DNA of 64,000 nucleotides, taken from assembly GCF_048771995.1 (NCBI RefSeq), contig NC_133030.1, positions 64,912,001 to 64,976,000 of the forward strand, written 5' to 3'. A program made the translations under genes and the position numbers. The DNA comes from Taeniopygia guttata. Lineage: Eukaryota > Chordata > Aves > Passeriformes > Estrildidae. The notes under the pieces are model-generated. The model had not been told where the DNA came from. It worked only from the letters and a program-made list of their open reading frames with translations, and searched no databases. This document shows positions 44,301 to 56,679 of the stretch, in pieces; the stretch's first letter is position 1; every line of letters starts with the position of its first letter.

Positions 44301-47300
44301 GGGTCCGATGTGCTGTTAAGACTGTGCACTGATGTTTCGTTTTCTTTCTCTGGTCAGACCAAGAGAGAACGGCCTGGGGACAACTGGAACTCCCCAGACA
44401 GGCTAAAGGACTCACCCGATGGGGATTTGCATCCCAGGATATGTGCAAGATAAGTCCAGGGCTACAACCCAGAGAGGGGATGGAAAAGAGGTGCCAGGGA
44501 CTCCCCAGGAAGGGTTTTTGAGTCAGATTTGGAGATGGGGATGTGCAAGAAGTGTCTCCTTAGGCCACCTGAAGGGAAAATGTCTGTTTTGATCTTGGTG
44601 CTGAGGTGTGCTGGACAGAGCAGTTCCGGTGTGTGTCCTGGCACTTGTCTCTGGTGCACTCTGTGTTGTTTGGGTCTCTCGGTCCTTTCTTCTCATCAAA
44701 AGCTCTCTCTCCCTCTCCTGTCCCCTCGTTTGTCACGTCCTGTCCAGTGTCACAGGTGTCCTGTCCTGTCTCCCGGCGGTGCTCTGCCCTGCTGCCTGGC
44801 CCGTAATAGCACAAGTCCTGGGGACTTGAAATGGGTAATGCAGGGTGTATTTGAGCTCTAGATTGTATTAGGAGATTGACGTAAGATGTTTGCTGCTGTT
44901 AACTTGTCTTGCAGCCTTTTAACACTAGTCCTAACTTCCTTTCAGATGCAGACAGTTCAAATCTGTGGCAGCGGAGTCCCAATCCTGGGTGAGGAACTTC
45001 CGTCAGCTGGTCAGTCATTGTTTGCCTTTGCAGGGGAAGTCTAAATGGTGACTGTGTTACAGCAGTGTTCTTTGCCTTTATTTTTAGGAGGTCCAGGCAG
45101 ATAGCAGCAGTCAAGGTCCAGTGTGCCAGGTGAGCAGTGGACAGAAGCAGTTGTTCTTGCTCAGGTTTCAGGTTTTTTTGCAGCTGTATGCATCCTTTCT
45201 CCTTTTTGTGCTTTAGGGAATCGACCTGGAGTACACATACCTCTGTCACCAACTGGCTGAAGGACCCGGTTTCATGCGCTTGTGGTCTCGGTGGAAGTAT
45301 TCCAGGACCCTGTGATGAAACCTTCCAATTTTGCATGTCAAGGTCCCATCCTGGTAGCCCAGAGGAATGGCCGAGGAGTTGCAGTGAGTCGGGGGGGTAG
45401 GGAAGAGGAGGAGTGGGAGTCCACTGATGTTTGAGCAATGCTATGTCGCCTTGTCTCCACTGAACTTAGGTGTACCCTGCAATGACGGCGTCAGAATCCA
45501 AGCACGCCCGAAGTGTGCTGGCCGGAGAACCTGGGCATTCTGAGGAGAATGGTGAGTAGCAGAATTATCAGGTTTGGTCCAATGTGCTGTTAAGACTGTG
45601 CACTGATGTTTGGTTTTCTTTCTCTGGTCAGACTTAGAGAGAACGGCCTGGGGACAACTGGAACTCCCCAGAAAGGCTGAAGGCCTCACCCGATGGGGAT
45701 TTGCATCCCAGGATATGTGCAAGATAAGTCCAGGGCTACAACCCAGAGAGGGGATGGAAGAGAGGTGCCAGGGACTCCCCAGGAAGGGTTTTTGAGTCAG
45801 ATTTGGAGATGGGGATGTGCAAGAAGCGTCTCCTTAGGCCACCTGAAGGGAAAATGTCTGTTTTGATCTCGGTGCTGAGGTGTGCTGGGCAGAGCAGTTC
45901 CGGTGTGTGTCCTGGCACTTGTCTCTGGTGCACTCTGTGTTGTTTGGGTCTCTCGGTCCTTTCTTCTCATCAAAAGCTTTCTCTCCCTCTCCTGTCCCCT
46001 CGTTTGTCACGTCCTGTCCCGTGTCACGGGTGTCCTGTCCTGTCTCCCGGCGGTGCTCTGCCCTGCTGCCTAGCCCATAATAGCACAAGTCCTGGGGACT
46101 TGAAATGGGTAATGCAGGGTGTATTTGAGCTCTAGATTGTATTAGGAGATTGTCGTAAGATGTTTGGTGCTGTTAAGTTGTCTTGCAGCCTTTTAACACT
46201 AGTCCTAACTTCCTTTCAGATGCAGACAGTTCAAATCTGTGGCAGCGGAGTCCCAATCCTGGGTGAGGAATTTCCGTCAGCTGGTCAGTCATTGTTTGCC
46301 TTTGCAGGGGAAGTCTAAATGGTGACTGTGTTACAGCAGTGTTCTTTGCCTTTATTTTTAGGAGGTCCAGGCAGATAGCAGCAGTCAAGGTCCAGTGTGC
46401 CAGGTGAGCAGTGGACAGAAGCAGTTGTTCTTGCTCAGGTTTCAGGTTTTTTTGCAGCTGTATGCATCCTTTCTCCTTTTTGTGCTTTAGGGAATCGACC
46501 TGGAGTACACATACTTCTGTCACCAACTGGCTGAAGGACCCGGTTTCATGCGCTTGTGGTCTCGGTGGAAGTATTCCAGGACCCTGTGATGAAACCTTCC
46601 AATTTTGCATGTCAAGGTCCCATCCTGGTAGCCCAGAGGAATGGCCGAGGAGTTGCAGTGAGTCGGGGGGGTAGGGAAGAGGAGGAGTGGGAGTCCACTG
46701 ATGTTTGAGCAATGCTATGTCGCCTTGTCTCCACTGAACTTAGGTGTACCCTGCAATGACGGCGTCAGAATCCAAGCACGCCCGAAGTGTGCTGGCCGGA
46801 GAACCTGGGCATTCTGAGGAGAATGGTGAGTAGCAGAATTATCAGGTTTGGTCCAATGTGCTGTTAAGACTGTGCACTGATGTTTGGTATTCTTTCTCTG
46901 GTCAGACTTAGAGAGAACGGCCTGGGGACAACTGGAACTCCCCAGAAAGGCTGAAGGCCTCACCCGATGGGGATTTGCATCCCAGGATATGTGCAAGATA
47001 AGTCCAGGGCTACAACCCAGAGAGGGGATGGAAGAGAGGTGCCAGGGACTCCCCAGGAAGGGTTTTTGAGTCAGATTTGGAGATGGGGATGTGCAAGAAG
47101 CGTCTCCTTAGGCCACCTGAAGGGAAAATGTCTGTTTTGATCTCGGTGCTGAGGTGTGCTGGGCAGAGCAGTTCCGGTGTGTGTCCTGGCACTTGTCTCT
47201 GGTGCACTCTGTGTTGTTTGGGTCTCTCGGTCCTTTCTTCTCATCAAAAGCTTTCTCTCCCTCTCCTGTCCCCTCGTTTGTCACGTCCTGTCCCGTGTCA

Positions 47301-50300
47301 CGGGTGTCCTGTCCTGTCTCCCGGCGGTGCTCTGCCCTGCTGCCTAGCCCATAATAGCACAAGTCCTGGGGACTTGAAATGGGTAATGCAGGGTGTATTT
47401 GAGCTCTAGATTGTATTAGGAGATTGTCGTAAGATGTTTGGTGCTGTTAAGTTGTCTTGCAGCCTTTTAACACTAGTCCTAACTTCCTTTCAGATGCAGA
47501 CAGTTCAAATCTGTGGCAGCGGAGTCCCAATCCTGGGTGAGGAATTTCCGTCAGCTGGTCAGTCATTGTTTGCCTTTGCAGGGGAAGTTTAAATGGTGAC
47601 TGTGTTACAGCAGTGTTCTTTGCCTTTATTTTTAGGAGGTCCAGGCAGATAGCAGCAGTCAAGGTCCAGTGTGCCAGGTGAGCAGTGGACAGAAGCAGTT
47701 GTTCTTGCTCAGGTTTCAGGTTTTTTTGCAGCTGTATGCATCCTTTCTCCTTTTTGTGCTTTAGGGAATCGACCTGGAGTACACATACCTCTGTCACCAA
47801 CTGGCTGAAGGACCCGGTTTCATGCGCTTGTGGTCTCGGTGGAAGTATTCCAGGACCCTGTGATGAAACCTTCCAATTTTGCATGTCAAGGTCCCATCCT
47901 GGTAGCCCAGAGGAATGGCCGAGGAGTTGCAGTGAGTCGGGGGGGTAGGGAAGAGGAGGAGTGGGAGTCCACTGATGTTTGAGCAATGCTATGTCGCCTT
48001 GTCTCCACTGAACTTAGGTGTACCCTGCAATGACGGCGTCAGAATCCAAGCACGCCCGAAGTGTGCTGGCCGGAGAACCTGGGCATTCTGAGGAGAATGG
48101 TGAGTAGCAGAATTATCAGGTTTGGTCCAATGTGCTGTTAAGACTGTGCACTGATGTTTGGTTTTCTTTCTCTGGTCAGACTTAGAGAGAACGGCCTGGG
48201 GACAACTGGAACTCCCCAGAAAGGCTGAAGGCCTCACCCGATGGGGATTTGCATCCCAGGATATGTGCAAGATAAGTCCAGGGCTACAACCCAGAGAGGG
48301 GATGGAAGAGAGGTGCCAGGGACTCCCCAGGAAGGGTTTTTGAGTCAGATTTGGAGATGGGGATGTGCAAGAAGTGTCTCCTTAGGCCACCTGAAGGGAA
48401 AATGTCTGTTTTGATCTTGGTGCTGAGGTGTGCTGGACAGAGCAGTTCCGGTGTGTGTCCTGGCACTTGTCTCTGGTGCACTCTGTGTTGTTTGGGTCTC
48501 TCGGTCCTTTCTTCTCATCAAAAGCTCTCTCTCCCTCTCCTGTCCCCTCGTTTGTCACGTCCTGTCCAGTGTCACAGGTGTCCTGTCCTGTCTCCCGGCG
48601 GTGCTCTGCCCTGCTGCCTGGCCCGTAATAGCACAAGTCCTGGGGACTTGAAATGGGTAATGCAGGGTGTATTTGAGCTCTAGATTGTATTAGGAGATTG
48701 ACGTAAGATGTTTGGTGCTGTTAAGTTGTCTTGCAGCCTTTTAACACTAGTCCTAACTTCCTTTCAGATGCAGACAGTTCAAATCTGTGGCAGCGGAGTC
48801 CCAATCCTGGGTGAGGAACTTCCGTCAGCTGGTCAGTCATTGTTTGCCTTTGCAGGGGAAGTCTAAATGGTGACTGTGTTACAGCAGTGTTCTTTGCCTT
48901 TATTTTTAGGAGGTCCAGGCAGATAGCAGCAGTCAAGGTCCAGTGTGCCAGGTGAGCAGTGGACAGAAGCAGTTGTTCTTGCTCAGGTTTCAGGTTTTTT
49001 TGCAGCTGTATGCATACTTTCTCCTTTTTGTGCTTTAGGGAATCGACCTGGAGTACACATACCTCTGTCACCAACTGGCTGAAGGACCCGGTTTCATGCG
49101 CTTGTGGTCTCGGTGGAAGTATTCCAGGACCCTGTGATGAAACCTTCCAATTTTGCATGTCAAGGTCCCATCCTGGTAGCCCAGAGGAATGGCCGAGGAG
49201 TTGCAGTGAGTCGGGGGGGTAGGGAAGAGGAGGAGTGGGAGTCCACTGATGTTTGAGCAATGCTATGTCGCCTTGTCTCCACTGAACTTAGGTGTACCCT
49301 GCAATGACGGCGTCAGAATCCAAGCACGCCCGAAGTGTGCTGGCCGGAGAACCTGGGCATTCTGAGGAGAATGGTGAGTAGCAGAATTATCAGGTTTGGT
49401 CCAATGTGCTGTTAAGACTGTGCACTGATGTTTGGTTTTCTTTCTCTGGTCAGACTTAGAGAGAACGGCCTGGGGACAACTGGAACTCCCCAGAAAGGCT
49501 GAAGGCCTCACCCGATGGGGATTTGCATCCCAGGATATGTGCAAGATAAGTCCAGGGCTACAACCCAGAGAGGGGATGGAAGAGAGGTGCCAGGGACTCC
49601 CCAGGAAGGGTTTTTGAGTCAGATTTGGAGATGGGGATGTGCAAGAAGCGTCTCCTTAGGCCACCTGAAGGGAAAATGTCTGTTTTGATCTCGGTGCTGA
49701 GGTGTGCTGGGCAGAGCAGTTCCGGTGTGTGTCCTGGCACTTGTCTCTGGTGCACTCTGTGTTGTTTGGGTCTCTCGGTCCTTTCTTCTCATCAAAAGCT
49801 TTCTCTCCCTCTCCTGTCCCCTCGTTTGTCACGTCCTGTCCCGTGTCACGGGTGTCCTGTCCTGTCTCCCGGCGGTGCTCTGCCCTGCTGCCTAGCCCAT
49901 AATAGCACAAGTCCTGGGGACTTGAAATGGGTAATGCAGGGTGTATTTGAGCTCTAGATTGTATTAGGAGATTGTCGTAAGATGTTTGGTGCTGTTAAGT
50001 TGTCTTGCAGCCTTTTAACACTAGTCCTAACTTCCTTTCAGATGCAGACAGTTCAAATCTGTGGCAGCGGAGTCCCAATCCTGGGTGAGGAATTTCCGTC
50101 AGCTGGTCAGTCATTGTTTGCCTTTGCAGGGGAAGTCTAAATGGTGACTGTGTTACAGCAGTGTTCTTTGCCTTTATTTTTAGGAGGTCCAGGCAGATAG
50201 CAGCAGTCAAGGTCCAGTGTGCCAGGTGAGCAGTGGACAGAAGCAGTTGTTCTTGCTCAGGTTTCAGGTTTTTTTGCAGCTGTATGCATCCTTTCTCCTT

Positions 50301-52690
50301 TTTGTGCTTTAGGGAATCGACCTGGAGTACACATACCTCTGTCACCAACTGGCTGAAGGACCCGGTTTCATGCGCTTGTGGTCTCGGTGGAAGTATTCCA
50401 GGACCCTGTGATGAAACCTTCCAATTTTGCATGTCAAGGTCCCATCCTGGTAGCCCAGAGGAATGGCCGAGGAGTTGCAGTGAGTCGGGGGGGTAGGGAA
50501 GAGGAGGAGTGGGAGTCCACTGATGTTTGAGCAATGCTATGTCGCCTTGTCTCCACTGAACTTAGGTGTACCCTGCAATGACGGCGTCAGAATCCAAGCA
50601 CGCCCGAAGTGTGCTGGCCGGAGAACCTGGGCATTCTGAGGAGAATGGTGAGTAGCAGAATTATCAGGTTTGGTCCAATGTGCTGTTAAGACTGTGCACT
50701 GATGTTTGGTTTTCTTTCTCTGGTCAGACTTAGAGAGAACGGCCTGGGGACAACTGGAACTCCCCAGAAAGGCTGAAGGCCTCACCCGATGGGGATTTGC
50801 ATCCCAGGATATGTGCAAGATAAGTCCAGGGCTACAACCCAGAGAGGGGATGGAAGAGAGGTGCCAGGGACTCCCCAGGAAGGGTTTTTGAGTCAGATTT
50901 GGAGATGGGGATGTGCAAGAAGCGTCTCCTTAGGCCACCTGAAGGGAAAATGTCTGTTTTGATCTCGGTGCTGAGGTGTGCTGGGCAGAGCAGTTCCGGT
51001 GTGTGTCCTGGCACTTGTCTCTGGTGCACTCTGTGTTGTTTGGGTCTCTCGGTCCTTTCTTCTCATCAAAAGCTTTCTCTCCCTCTCATGTCCCCTCGTT
51101 TGTCACGTCCTGTCCCGTGTCACGGGTGTCCTGTCCTGTCTCCCGGCGGTGCTCTGCCCTGCTGCCTAGCCCATAATAGCACAAGTCCTGGGGACTTGAA
51201 ATGGGTAATGCAGGGTGTATTTGAGCTCTAGATTGTATTAGGAGATTGACGTAAGATGTTTGGTGCTGTTAAGTTGTCTTGCAGCCTTTTAACACTAGTC
51301 CTAACTTCCTTTCAGATGCAGACAGTTCAAATCTGTGGCAGCGGAGTCCCAATCCTGGGTGAGGAACTTCCGTCAGCTGGTCAGTCATTGTTTGCCTTTG
51401 CAGGGGAAGCCTAAATGGTGACTGTGTTACAGCAGTGTTCTTTGCCTTTATTTTTAGGAGGTCCGGGCAGATAGCAGAAGTCAAGGTCCAGTGTACCAGG
51501 TGAGCAGAGGTCAGAAGCAGTTGTTCTTGCTCAGGTTTCAGTTTTTATTGCAGCTGTAAGCATTCTTTCTCCTTTTTGTGCTTTAGGGAATCGACCTGGA
51601 GTACACATACCTCTGTCACCAACTGGCTGAAGGACCCGGTTTCATGCGCTTGTGATCTCGGTGGAAGTATTCCAGGACCCTGTGATGAAACCTTCCAATT
51701 TTGTATGTCAAGGTCCCATCCTGGTAGCCCAGAGGAATGGCCGAGGAGTTACAGTGAGTCAGAGGGGGTAGGGAGGAGGAGGAGTGAGAGTCCACTCATG
51801 TTTGAGCAATGCTATGTCGCCTTGTCTCCACTGAACTTAGGTGTACCCTGCAATGACGACGTCAGAATCCAAGCACGCCCGAAGTTTTCTGGCCCTGAAC
51901 CCGGGCAATCTGATGAGAATGGTGAGTAGCAGAATTATCAGGGTTTGGCCGATATACTGTTAAAACTGTGCAGTGATGTTTGGTTTTCTTTCTCTGGTCA
52001 GACCAAGGGGTGACAGCTGGAACTTCCCAGAAAGGCAGACGGCTTTCTTCGGCAGCCAACAGTGATTTGCATCCCCAGATGCCTGCAAGATAAGTGGAGG
52101 GTTATGTCCCACATTGGGGATGAAAGCGGGGTTCCAGGTTGGGACTTTCTTGAAGGGTTTTTGAGTCAGATTTGGAGATGAGGATGTCCAAGTAGTGTCC
52201 CCACAGGGCAGCTAAAGGGAAAGTGTCTGTTTCAATCACAATGCTGAGGTGTGCTGGGCAGAGCAGTTCCGGTGTGTGTCCTGTCACTTGTCTCTGGTGC
52301 ACTGTGTGATATTTGGGTCTCTCAGTCCTGTCTTCTCGTTGAAAGCTCTCTCTCCATCTCCTGTCCCCTTGTTTGTCACGTCCTGTCTTGTGTCATCGGT
52401 GCCTGCACATATTTGTCCCGAAGCTGCTCTGCCCTGCTGCATAGCCTGTAATAACACAAGTCCTGGGGACTTGAAATGGGTAATGCAGGGTGTAGTTGCC
52501 TCTAGATTGTATTGGGTGATTGCCATAACATGTGTGGGTGTTTTAAGTGTTCTTGCAGCTATTTGATGCTAGTCCTAAGTTCCTTTCAGATGCTGACCGT
52601 TCAAATCTGTGGCAGAGGGCATCAGTCCGGGGTGAGGGTGTTGTCAGAAGCAGGTCAGTCATCGTTTGAATTAGGAAGCCTAAGTGTTTG
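41345..52690 (+). repeat. Macrosatellite block 1, 1,274-bp monomers
   Basis: Head-to-tail monomers are marked by the phrase GATGTGCAAGAAG. Taking a constant point, monomers start at 41,981, 43,255, 44,529, 45,803, 47,077, 48,351, 49,625, 50,899 and 52,172, after a partial unit from about 41,345 and before a partial unit ending near 52,690. The six starting 43,255-49,625 are exactly 1,274 bp. The unit at 41,981 is diverged and shares phrases with block 2 (for example GGTGATGCTGTCGGCC). Units 44,529 and 48,351 share private variants 3,822 bp apart. Confidence 0.95.
46220..47069 (+). ncRNA. Multi-exon transcript candidate in one macrosatellite monomer
   Basis: Described for the monomer 45,803-47,076, with equivalents in the others. 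AG/GT bounded segments are: a 46,220-46,262, b 46,362-46,403, c 46,491-46,657 (donor GTGAGT), d 46,744-46,825 (donor GTGAGT) and e from 46,906. Joined a-b-c-d, one frame stays open for about 105 codons (parts: ADSSNLWQRSPNPG, WLKDPVSCACGLGG, VPCNDGVRIQARPKC) and stops in d. Another frame starts at an ATG in d (46,756) and runs 77 codons through e to 47,069. In block 2 most splice sites persist, but lengths of a and d differ by one base or stops appear, so a non-coding RNA or decayed gene is favoured over a protein. Confidence 0.4.
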
Positions 52691-53586
52691 CTCAACCTGG
52701 GAAAGAAAAGGCAGAGTTTGTTCTCAGGACCCCGTGGCCCTGAGCGGATGACTGACTGCAAGAACTCTGAACATTGAAGGATGTGTCCCGGACCAGGGCT
52801 GCCCCCACCTCATACTTGTGCTGCCCTGACAGTCCTAGGGGAGCCCTACAAACTGACATCAGGAACCTGGACTGGTGAGTTTTCTTTCCCAGGGAAAAGA
52901 GCTGATGTTTGCGCTCAGGGTCCTGTGGCCCTGAGCGGGCAGCTGACTGCAAAAATCCGAACATCAAAGGATAAGTCCCAGACAGGAGCTGCCCCCACCT
53001 CATACTTGTGCTGCCCTGACAGTCCCAGGGGAGCCCTAGAAACTGACATCAGGAACCTGGTCTGGTGAGTTTTCTTTCCCAGGGAAAAGAGCTGATGTTT
53101 GTGCTCCAAGTCCTGTGGCCCTGAGCGGGCAGCTGACTGCAAAAAATCCGAACATCAAAGGATAAGTGCCAGACAGGAGCTGCCCCCACCTCATACTTGT
53201 GCTGCCCTGACAGTCCCAGGGGAGCCCTACAAACTGACATCATGAACCTGGACTGGTGAGTTTTCTTTCCTATGGAAAACAGCCGACATTTGCGCTCCAA
53301 GTCCTGTGGCCCTGAGCAGGAAGCTTATTGCAAAAAATCCGAACATCGAAAGATAATTCCCAGACAGGAGCTGCCCCCACCTCATACTTGTGCTGCCCTG
53401 ACAGTCCCAGGGGAGCCCTACAAACTGACATCAGGAACCTGGACTGGTGAGTTTTCTTTCCCAGGGCAAAGAGCCGGAGTTTGTGCTCAGGGTCCTGTGG
53501 CCCTGAGCGGGGAGCTGACTGCAAAAAATCAGAACATCGAAGGATGTGTCCTGGACCGGAGCTGCCCCCACCTCATACTTGTGCTG
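52690..53586 (+). repeat. ~190-bp satellite, five units
   Basis: The phrase GCCCCCACCTCATACTTGTG recurs every 189-192 bp near 52,799, 52,988, 53,179, 53,371 and 53,562. Each unit also carries GGTGAGTTTTCTTTCCCAGG and CCCTGAGCGGGCAGCTGACTG. It interrupts the macrosatellite after a partial monomer. Confidence 0.9.
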
Positions 53587-53762
53587 ACCTGACCGTCCCA
53601 AGGGAGCACAAGTATGAAGGGGGCGCAGCCGATGTTTACGGCACATGCTTCCATGGTCAGATTTTGTGCAGTCACTTATCTGCTCAGGGCACTGGGCCCT
53701 GAGTACAAACTTTGGCTGTTTACCCTGGGATAGAAAACTCACCTGTCCTAGCTCCTGGTGTC
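53427..53762. repeat. Inverted repeat ending the 190-bp satellite
   Basis: The last direct unit (53,427-53,586) is followed, after an 18-nt spacer, by an inverted and diverged unit (53,605-53,762). At the centre CATACTTGTGCT pairs with AGCACAAGTATG; at the outer ends CAGGTGAGTTTT has its complement AAAACTCACCTG. A long hairpin or cruciform is possible. Confidence 0.85.
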
Positions 53763-54739
53763 ATTTTGCAAGTTGTGCTTGGGATTTTCAAGGCAACGTC
53801 TCAGCTACTTGGCGTCAGCTTGGGTCCATGACACATCTTTCTCCATTCAGATTTTCATGGGGCAGCCATTCTTTCATGGCCCCTGGCTCTTGGACTGCAT
53901 CAATGGCACTTTTCTCTGTGAAACATGGCTCACCCTCTATGCTTCCTGATGTCAGTTTCACTGTGGTGCTTGTCTCTTCCAGGGCAGGCAGAATTCTTGC
54001 TTGCAGCAGTTTTGCTCCAGGATAAATCCTGTGCCATTCGGAACGAGAAGATGTAGAAAGTCACTTGGCGCCACAGGCCTCGTTATCCGACCTCTGTCCT
54101 TTTTCCCTGTAAATCAAGCTCACCCTCCCTGTGTGTTGATGTCTGTTCACTGGAGGCATGCTGCTCTCCTAGGGCAGCAAGAGTTCCTGGTGTTGGCAGC
54201 TGTGATCTGTGAGAAAGCGTTCACTGTTTGCAAATTTTGTAGCACAATTCCTGTTTGGCTAGGGGAAAGACTGTTAATTATCTTGGAAATGAAAGTCTGG
54301 CACCCCGTTTTTTAAGGGTCTGACAAAAGGCTGTGTAGGGGAGGGAACACCCCGCAGGACCTTTCTTTACCTCATTCCTCACTCCTAGGTGTAGCAGCTC
54401 CCCATGTGACCAGCTGCTTTCAGTGCAGCTACCTGGACACACCTGCACAGGGAGCTTCTAATCCAGAGGAGCTAACAGGGGTATCCTAGGTGTTCCTCCA
54501 GGAGCTATGGTTGGAACATCCAGCAGGGACTGGGGAGCAGCCAGAGCCACCTGGGCATGGAGCATCCTTTTCAGAAAATGCCAAGGGCAGAGCCCTATTG
54601 CCAAGGGGCAGCACCTGAGCAGGCCGGGCAGCATGTGGGGTTCCATGGGAGAGCTTTCAGCTTTCCCTTTCTATTGTGTCAGCCCCTCCCTAGAACCCCC
54701 AGACCTTCCAAAGAACTCCCAGAAAAGAGGGGGGTTATG
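53763..54739 (+). other. Diverged repeat-like DNA
   Basis: Phrases such as AGCTCACCCTC...GATGTC...CTCCTAGGGCAG appear twice (about 53,930 and 54,115), suggesting old ~190-bp-class repeats. No gene was recognised. Confidence 0.4.
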
Positions 54740-55275
54740 AAGAGAGAAGGGGGTTAAATTATGGGAAAAAGCTTCCTTTTCCATTATTTCTTGTGTTCAA
54801 ATAATGAGGGAATCCACTTCCCCCGCAATTTTAATGGTCTCAGTTGAAATAGTCCCTGCCTTTTCTATGCTGTTATGGGTGTCAATTGACAGGGAATCCC
54901 CATTTTCCATTATTTTCCAGTTTAAATAGCAAGGGAAACCTTGACAATGCTTTTTATGGGCATGAATTAAGGGTAACCCTTTTTGTTGTCCAAAGGCTTA
55001 AACTGAGGGGGAAGCCCAGCTATCCCTCTTTCTTAAGGGTTTGGATTGAGGGGAAAATCCCTGTGTCATCACTGGAGAGACTTAAAGTGAGGAAAGCCTC
55101 TCTTTTCCCAATATTCTAGGGAATTAAACTAAAGGACAAAAGCTATTTATTTGCCATTGTATCCCTTTCAGTGGAGGCAACTTCCCCATTTCCTCATTTT
55201 AAGGAATTCACTTGAAGGAGGCTCTTCTTGAATGCTTTTTCAGCATTTTAAGGGTTTAAAACTACTTTTCTGGGC
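54740..55275. repeat. 42-bp degenerate minisatellite, site 3
   Basis: About twelve units of roughly 40-45 bp with the pattern TTAAATTGAGGGGAA, pyrimidines, CCATTATTTTAAGGG. The clearest unit is TTTGGATTGAGGGGAAAATC near 55,041. It is the same family as sites 1 and 2 beside the CpG islands. Confidence 0.7.
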
Positions 55276-56679
55276 ACTTCTTTCTGTGGCCTAGGACTAA
55301 ATATCTCAGGGAAAGGCAAGCCTAGCATGTACTTAACCTTGATGCTGCCCAGGAAGCTATTTTTTTTTCCTTATTTTTATTTATAATGTAGTTAGTCCTA
55401 ATTAGTAGCCCCAAGGAGACTTGGACTGTTCATAGAATTAGTATTCTTCTCCACCCTTAGTCTCATGTTGAGTACTACTTAGTAGTCACTGAGGAATAAT
55501 ATAAGCTAACAGCAAATTACCCAACTTATCTAGATATGCTGCCTAAAGAACAAAGTTTTATTTCTTACCAGTTTCCTTGCCCTTTTGCTCCAAGTAGTTG
55601 TAGCAAAAAAGAAAGTGCTGTTATTTCCCTGAAGAGTTTTCTTCTATATGCATCCCATTACTCCCCTTGAATTCAAATCAGAGGAGCCAAACAGCTACAG
55701 CTGCTCTGAGGGCTTTTATACCCGGTGGGGTTTGCCCCCTCCCTTTTCCTGGGTGTCATGGGAACGAGAGGTGGGGCCCAATCAGGGGTATATTAACCCC
55801 AGCCTTTGCCAAGGGGCTTCATTCCCTCTCTGGGATCCACTGGTGTAAGAGCTCTCCTCTTATTTTTATGAAGAGGCTCTTTCAGCTTACCTTGTTCTCT
55901 GCAGGTGCTTTTGGGCTTCTAATGTAACAGAGGCTTTGAAGATACTGTGAAGAAAGCAGCACTGAACACAGGGAGTATTTAATTTCATGATTTGGGGTTG
56001 TGCATTCAGGGGTGGTGAAGTGCTTCTGTAATCTCTGACATTTTTTGTTTTGTTTTTTTTTTTTAGGAGGAGTGCAACTTCCTGTAGTTCCAGGTTGTGT
56101 TGAGTACAACATTTTTTCAGCAGAGTGATCATGTTCTAAAAGGGATCTGCCCTGTGTCAAAGATGATGTCTGAGATTGAGGTTTCAGGTGAGTTGAGGAT
56201 TGGGACTAGGAGTGGGAGAGTGAGCAAGGTACCCAGTTAACAGGTATAGTGGTGGGGTTTTGCAGGCAGTAGGGTGAGAAATGGTGTCTATTTGCAAGGC
56301 TTTTCGCAAGCATAGCAGAGGCATTCATGTGTCATACAGCGCACAAGCTCATCCACTGAACTCACAGAAATGCCATGTAACTTTGCCTCTCTAAACCAGG
56401 TGCCACTCATAATAACAGCCAAACCTTAGACTAGGGATGGAACTGGAGACTTGAGCACCCAGGCACACTCAGGAGAGGATAAGTATCTGACTTGCTGGGA
56501 TTTGGCCCACATAACACTAAAGGCATCCATTTATTTTCCTGTTCTTTCTTCTATCTGACTAAGAGGCTAACAGGAGATCCCCTCCGAGGCAGACTCATTT
56601 CAGGTACAACATGTATTCGCATTTCCACTCATACAAAAGACAAGTCAGGGCTGCGGCCTGGGGATGGGAGTAGTGGCCC
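55276..56679 (+). other. Unassigned DNA between macrosatellite blocks
   Basis: Mixed-composition sequence with no supported gene. A GTATATTAACCCC TATA-like phrase at about 55,788 and acceptor-like T-tracts (near 56,066) are present, but no exon chain could be built. Confidence 0.4.

Noticed and set aside
41345-52690. CRISPR-like array
   Set aside because: The repeats are kilobase-long, have no unique spacers, and the genome is clearly vertebrate.
55640-55900. Possible second LTR with a TATA-like GTATATTAACCCC
   Set aside because: A TATA-like phrase is present but I could find no poly-A signal at the right distance and no clear ends.
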